From NCBI GenBank assembly GCA_946491735.1, contig CAMLYK010000007.1, positions 1-33,083 on the forward strand: 33,083 bases of DNA, in the 5' to 3' direction. Position numbers and translations under genes: made by a program. Below are positions 32,294 to 33,083 of the stretch, piece by piece. The first letter of the stretch is position 1. Each line of letters begins with the position of its first letter. The stretch comes from an uncultured Clostridia bacterium (GTDB taxonomy: Bacteria > Bacillota > Clostridia > Christensenellales > UBA1242). The notes under the pieces were generated by a model. That model was not told the origin of the DNA. It worked only from the letters and a program-made list of their open reading frames with translations, and ran no database searches.

Positions 32294-32650
32294 TTATTCA
32301 GCTTCATTGCTGATTTCATTTGCTAAATTGATGATATCCTGGGCATATTTATTTTTGCTGTTAGTCAAAATCTTTTTATAGATAGGATAATTTACGCTCA
32401 TTCCTACTATGCCTATTACACCAATAATGCTACCAACAATTTGCCATACAAGTCCTGTTGCAATGATTTCCATAGCTAAGCACATTCCAATTCCTAATAT
32501 CAATGTAAATGCAATACCAAATGTATAAGCAAATACATTTGATGGGGTCTTAGCTTTCTTGTCTAATTTTTTAAGAGCCTTAACTTTAGAAGTATCTTTT
32601 GTTGCATATTCGTTAGCAATCTGTTCTGCATAAAATTTATCTGTGTTCAT
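32294..32650 (-). CDS. Small membrane protein of unknown function
   Basis: Not recognised. With the start placed at MNTDKFYAEQ the protein has 118 aa. A perfect AAGGAGG lies seven bases before that ATG, and the 19 upstream residues in the ORF track would be promoter DNA. A basic segment (KVKALKKLDKKAKTP) precedes two transmembrane helices (VFAYTFGIAFTLILGIGMCLAMEII and GLVWQIVGSIIGVIGIVGMSV). A short cytoplasmic tail ends in NLANEISNEAE. First gene of a unit with the TetR regulator. Confidence 0.85.
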   Translation of the reverse strand: MNTDKFYAEQIANEYATKDTSKVKALKKLDKKAKTPSNVFAYTFGIAFTLILGIGMCLAMEIIATGLVWQIVGSIIGVIGIVGMSVNYPIYKKILTNSKNKYAQDIINLANEISNEAE

Positions 32651-32670
32651 ACTTGCCTCCTTACACACGC

Positions 32671-32681
32671 TTATTATAGCA
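32671..32681 (-). promoter_or_regulatory. Extended -10 promoter of the membrane protein/tetR unit
   Basis: On the - strand TGCTATAAT is a TG-n-TATAAT element (hexamer 32678-32673), about 23 bases before the start codon. No -35 is found at standard spacing; TTGTCT lies 20 bases upstream. Confidence 0.65.
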
Positions 32682-32764
32682 TGAGAAAAGCAATAGTTAG
32701 ACAACACAAAGATAAATTTTTGTTGATTTAAAGCAGTGAAAACAAATTATTTAATAAATTTTAT

Positions 32765-32796
32765 AAAAAAAAATTGATAATTTGAATTATCAATTT
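32765..32796 (-). terminator. Terminator of the tRNA cluster
   Basis: AATTGATAATT and AATTATCAATT form an 11-bp stem with a tiny loop, followed on the - strand by nine T. It begins at the CCA end of tRNA-Tyr. Confidence 0.82.
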
Positions 32797-32881
32797 TGGT
32801 GGGAAGAGGTGGATTCGAACCACCGAAGACGAAGTCGACGGATTTACAGTCCGTTGCATTTGGCCGCTCTGCAATCTTCCC
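32797..32881 (-). tRNA. tRNA-Tyr (anticodon GTA)
   Basis: The acceptor stem GGGAAGA/TCTTCCC, anticodon arm ACGGACTGTAAATCCGT with anticodon GTA, a long variable arm (CGACTTCGTCTTCG) typical of bacterial class II tRNAs, T arm GGTGGTTCGAATCCACC, discriminator A and encoded CCA are present. Confidence 0.97.
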
Positions 32882-32883
32882 AA

Positions 32884-32958
32884 TGGAGCTAGTGAAGGGA
32901 ATCGAACCCCCAACCTGCTGATTACAAGTCAGCTGCTCTACCGTTGAGCCACACTAGC
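32884..32958 (-). tRNA. tRNA-Thr (anticodon TGT)
   Basis: Acceptor stem GCTAGTG/CACTAGC, D arm GGCTCAACGGTAGAGC, anticodon arm GCTGACTTGTAATCAGC with anticodon TGT, T arm GGGGGTTCGATTCCCTT, discriminator T and encoded CCA. It is separated from tRNA-Tyr by two bases. Confidence 0.97.
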
Positions 32959-32969
32959 ATATTAAGGAC

Positions 32970-32987
32970 TGGTGCCTCGAACCGGAA
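32970..32987 (-). repeat. Duplicated 3' end of tRNA-Phe
   Basis: The - strand reads TTCCGGTTCGAGGCACCA, identical to the last 18 bases of the tRNA-Phe gene at 33030-33047 and lying 60 bases downstream of it. No D or anticodon arm precedes it, so it is a fragment and not a second tRNA. It could be a leftover of an att site or a decayed duplicate. Confidence 0.8.
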
Positions 32988-33029
32988 GCAGAAAATCTTG
33001 CGATTGTTCTGGTTCCTCTCAAGCACTTT

Positions 33030-33083
33030 TGGTGCCTCGAACCGGAATCGAACCAGTGACACAAGGATTTTCAGTCCTTTGCT
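33030..33083 (-). tRNA. tRNA-Phe (anticodon GAA), 5' part cut by the window edge
   Basis: The visible part includes the anticodon arm AAGGACTGAAAATCCTT with anticodon GAA, variable loop, T arm ACTGGTTCGATTCCGGT, acceptor 3' strand TCGAGGC, discriminator A and encoded CCA. The D arm and acceptor 5' strand lie beyond the window. Confidence 0.93.

Noticed and set aside
1-33083. CRISPR array, insertion sequence or prophage
   Set aside because: No regularly spaced repeats, no transposase and no phage structural genes are present; the only recombinase looks like a housekeeping Xer protein.

Overview
The window is AT-rich DNA from an endospore-forming, low-GC Firmicute, most likely an uncultured member of the Clostridia. 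Evidence for this is the spoIIAA-spoIIAB-sigF operon, spoVAC-AD-AE, yunB, RNase Y, LexA with a Bacillus/Clostridium-type SOS box, a T-box leader on serS and strong AAGGAG ribosome-binding sites. The standard genetic code fits every gene. I cannot name a genus from this sequence.

Left part (27-7940, all +): a tight operon miaB-mutS-mutL-miaA-ynbB-like. It joins tRNA A37 modification (MiaA prenylates, MiaB methylthiolates) with methyl-directed mismatch repair, and ends in a strong terminator. The arrangement is common in Clostridia, but no hfq gene lies between miaA and the last gene.

Middle part (7941-16305): an 813-bp gene-free stretch, serS on the - strand with a serine T-box, then on the + strand a tyrosine recombinase resembling XerS, lexA with its SOS operator, and a three-gene unit (membrane-anchored PadR-like regulator, ABC ATPase, ABC-2 permease). 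The gene-free stretch holds a perfect 15-6-15 inverted repeat. Its 11-6-11 core preceded by ATC matches the architecture of the streptococcal/lactococcal dif site. A related half-site occurs twice more in inverted orientation: once just downstream of serS and once in the recombinase promoter. Gene orientation changes from + (left) to mostly - (right) across this part, as expected near a replication terminus. I think a self-contained XerS/dif-like chromosome-dimer-resolution module is the most interesting content of the window.

Right part (16324-33083, almost all -): rnhA, tRNA-Trp, rny, a thiI/cysteine-desulfurase pair for tRNA thiolation, yunB, spoVAE-AD-AC (dipicolinate uptake), a + strand Asn-rich lipoprotein of unknown function, sigF-spoIIAB-spoIIAA (forespore sigma factor, anti-sigma and anti-anti-sigma), a zinc-ribbon membrane protein, asnS, an archaeal-type aspS, a TetR regulator with a small membrane protein, and a tRNA cluster Tyr-Thr-Phe, with the Phe gene cut by the window edge.

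A recurring oddity is that three - strand genes (rnhA, the cysteine desulfurase and the zinc-ribbon protein) have near-consensus promoters placed so that transcription should begin at, or one base before, the A of the start codon, with no Shine-Dalgarno sequence. These look like leaderless mRNAs. All functional calls come from reading motifs and remembered family features; no database search was run.
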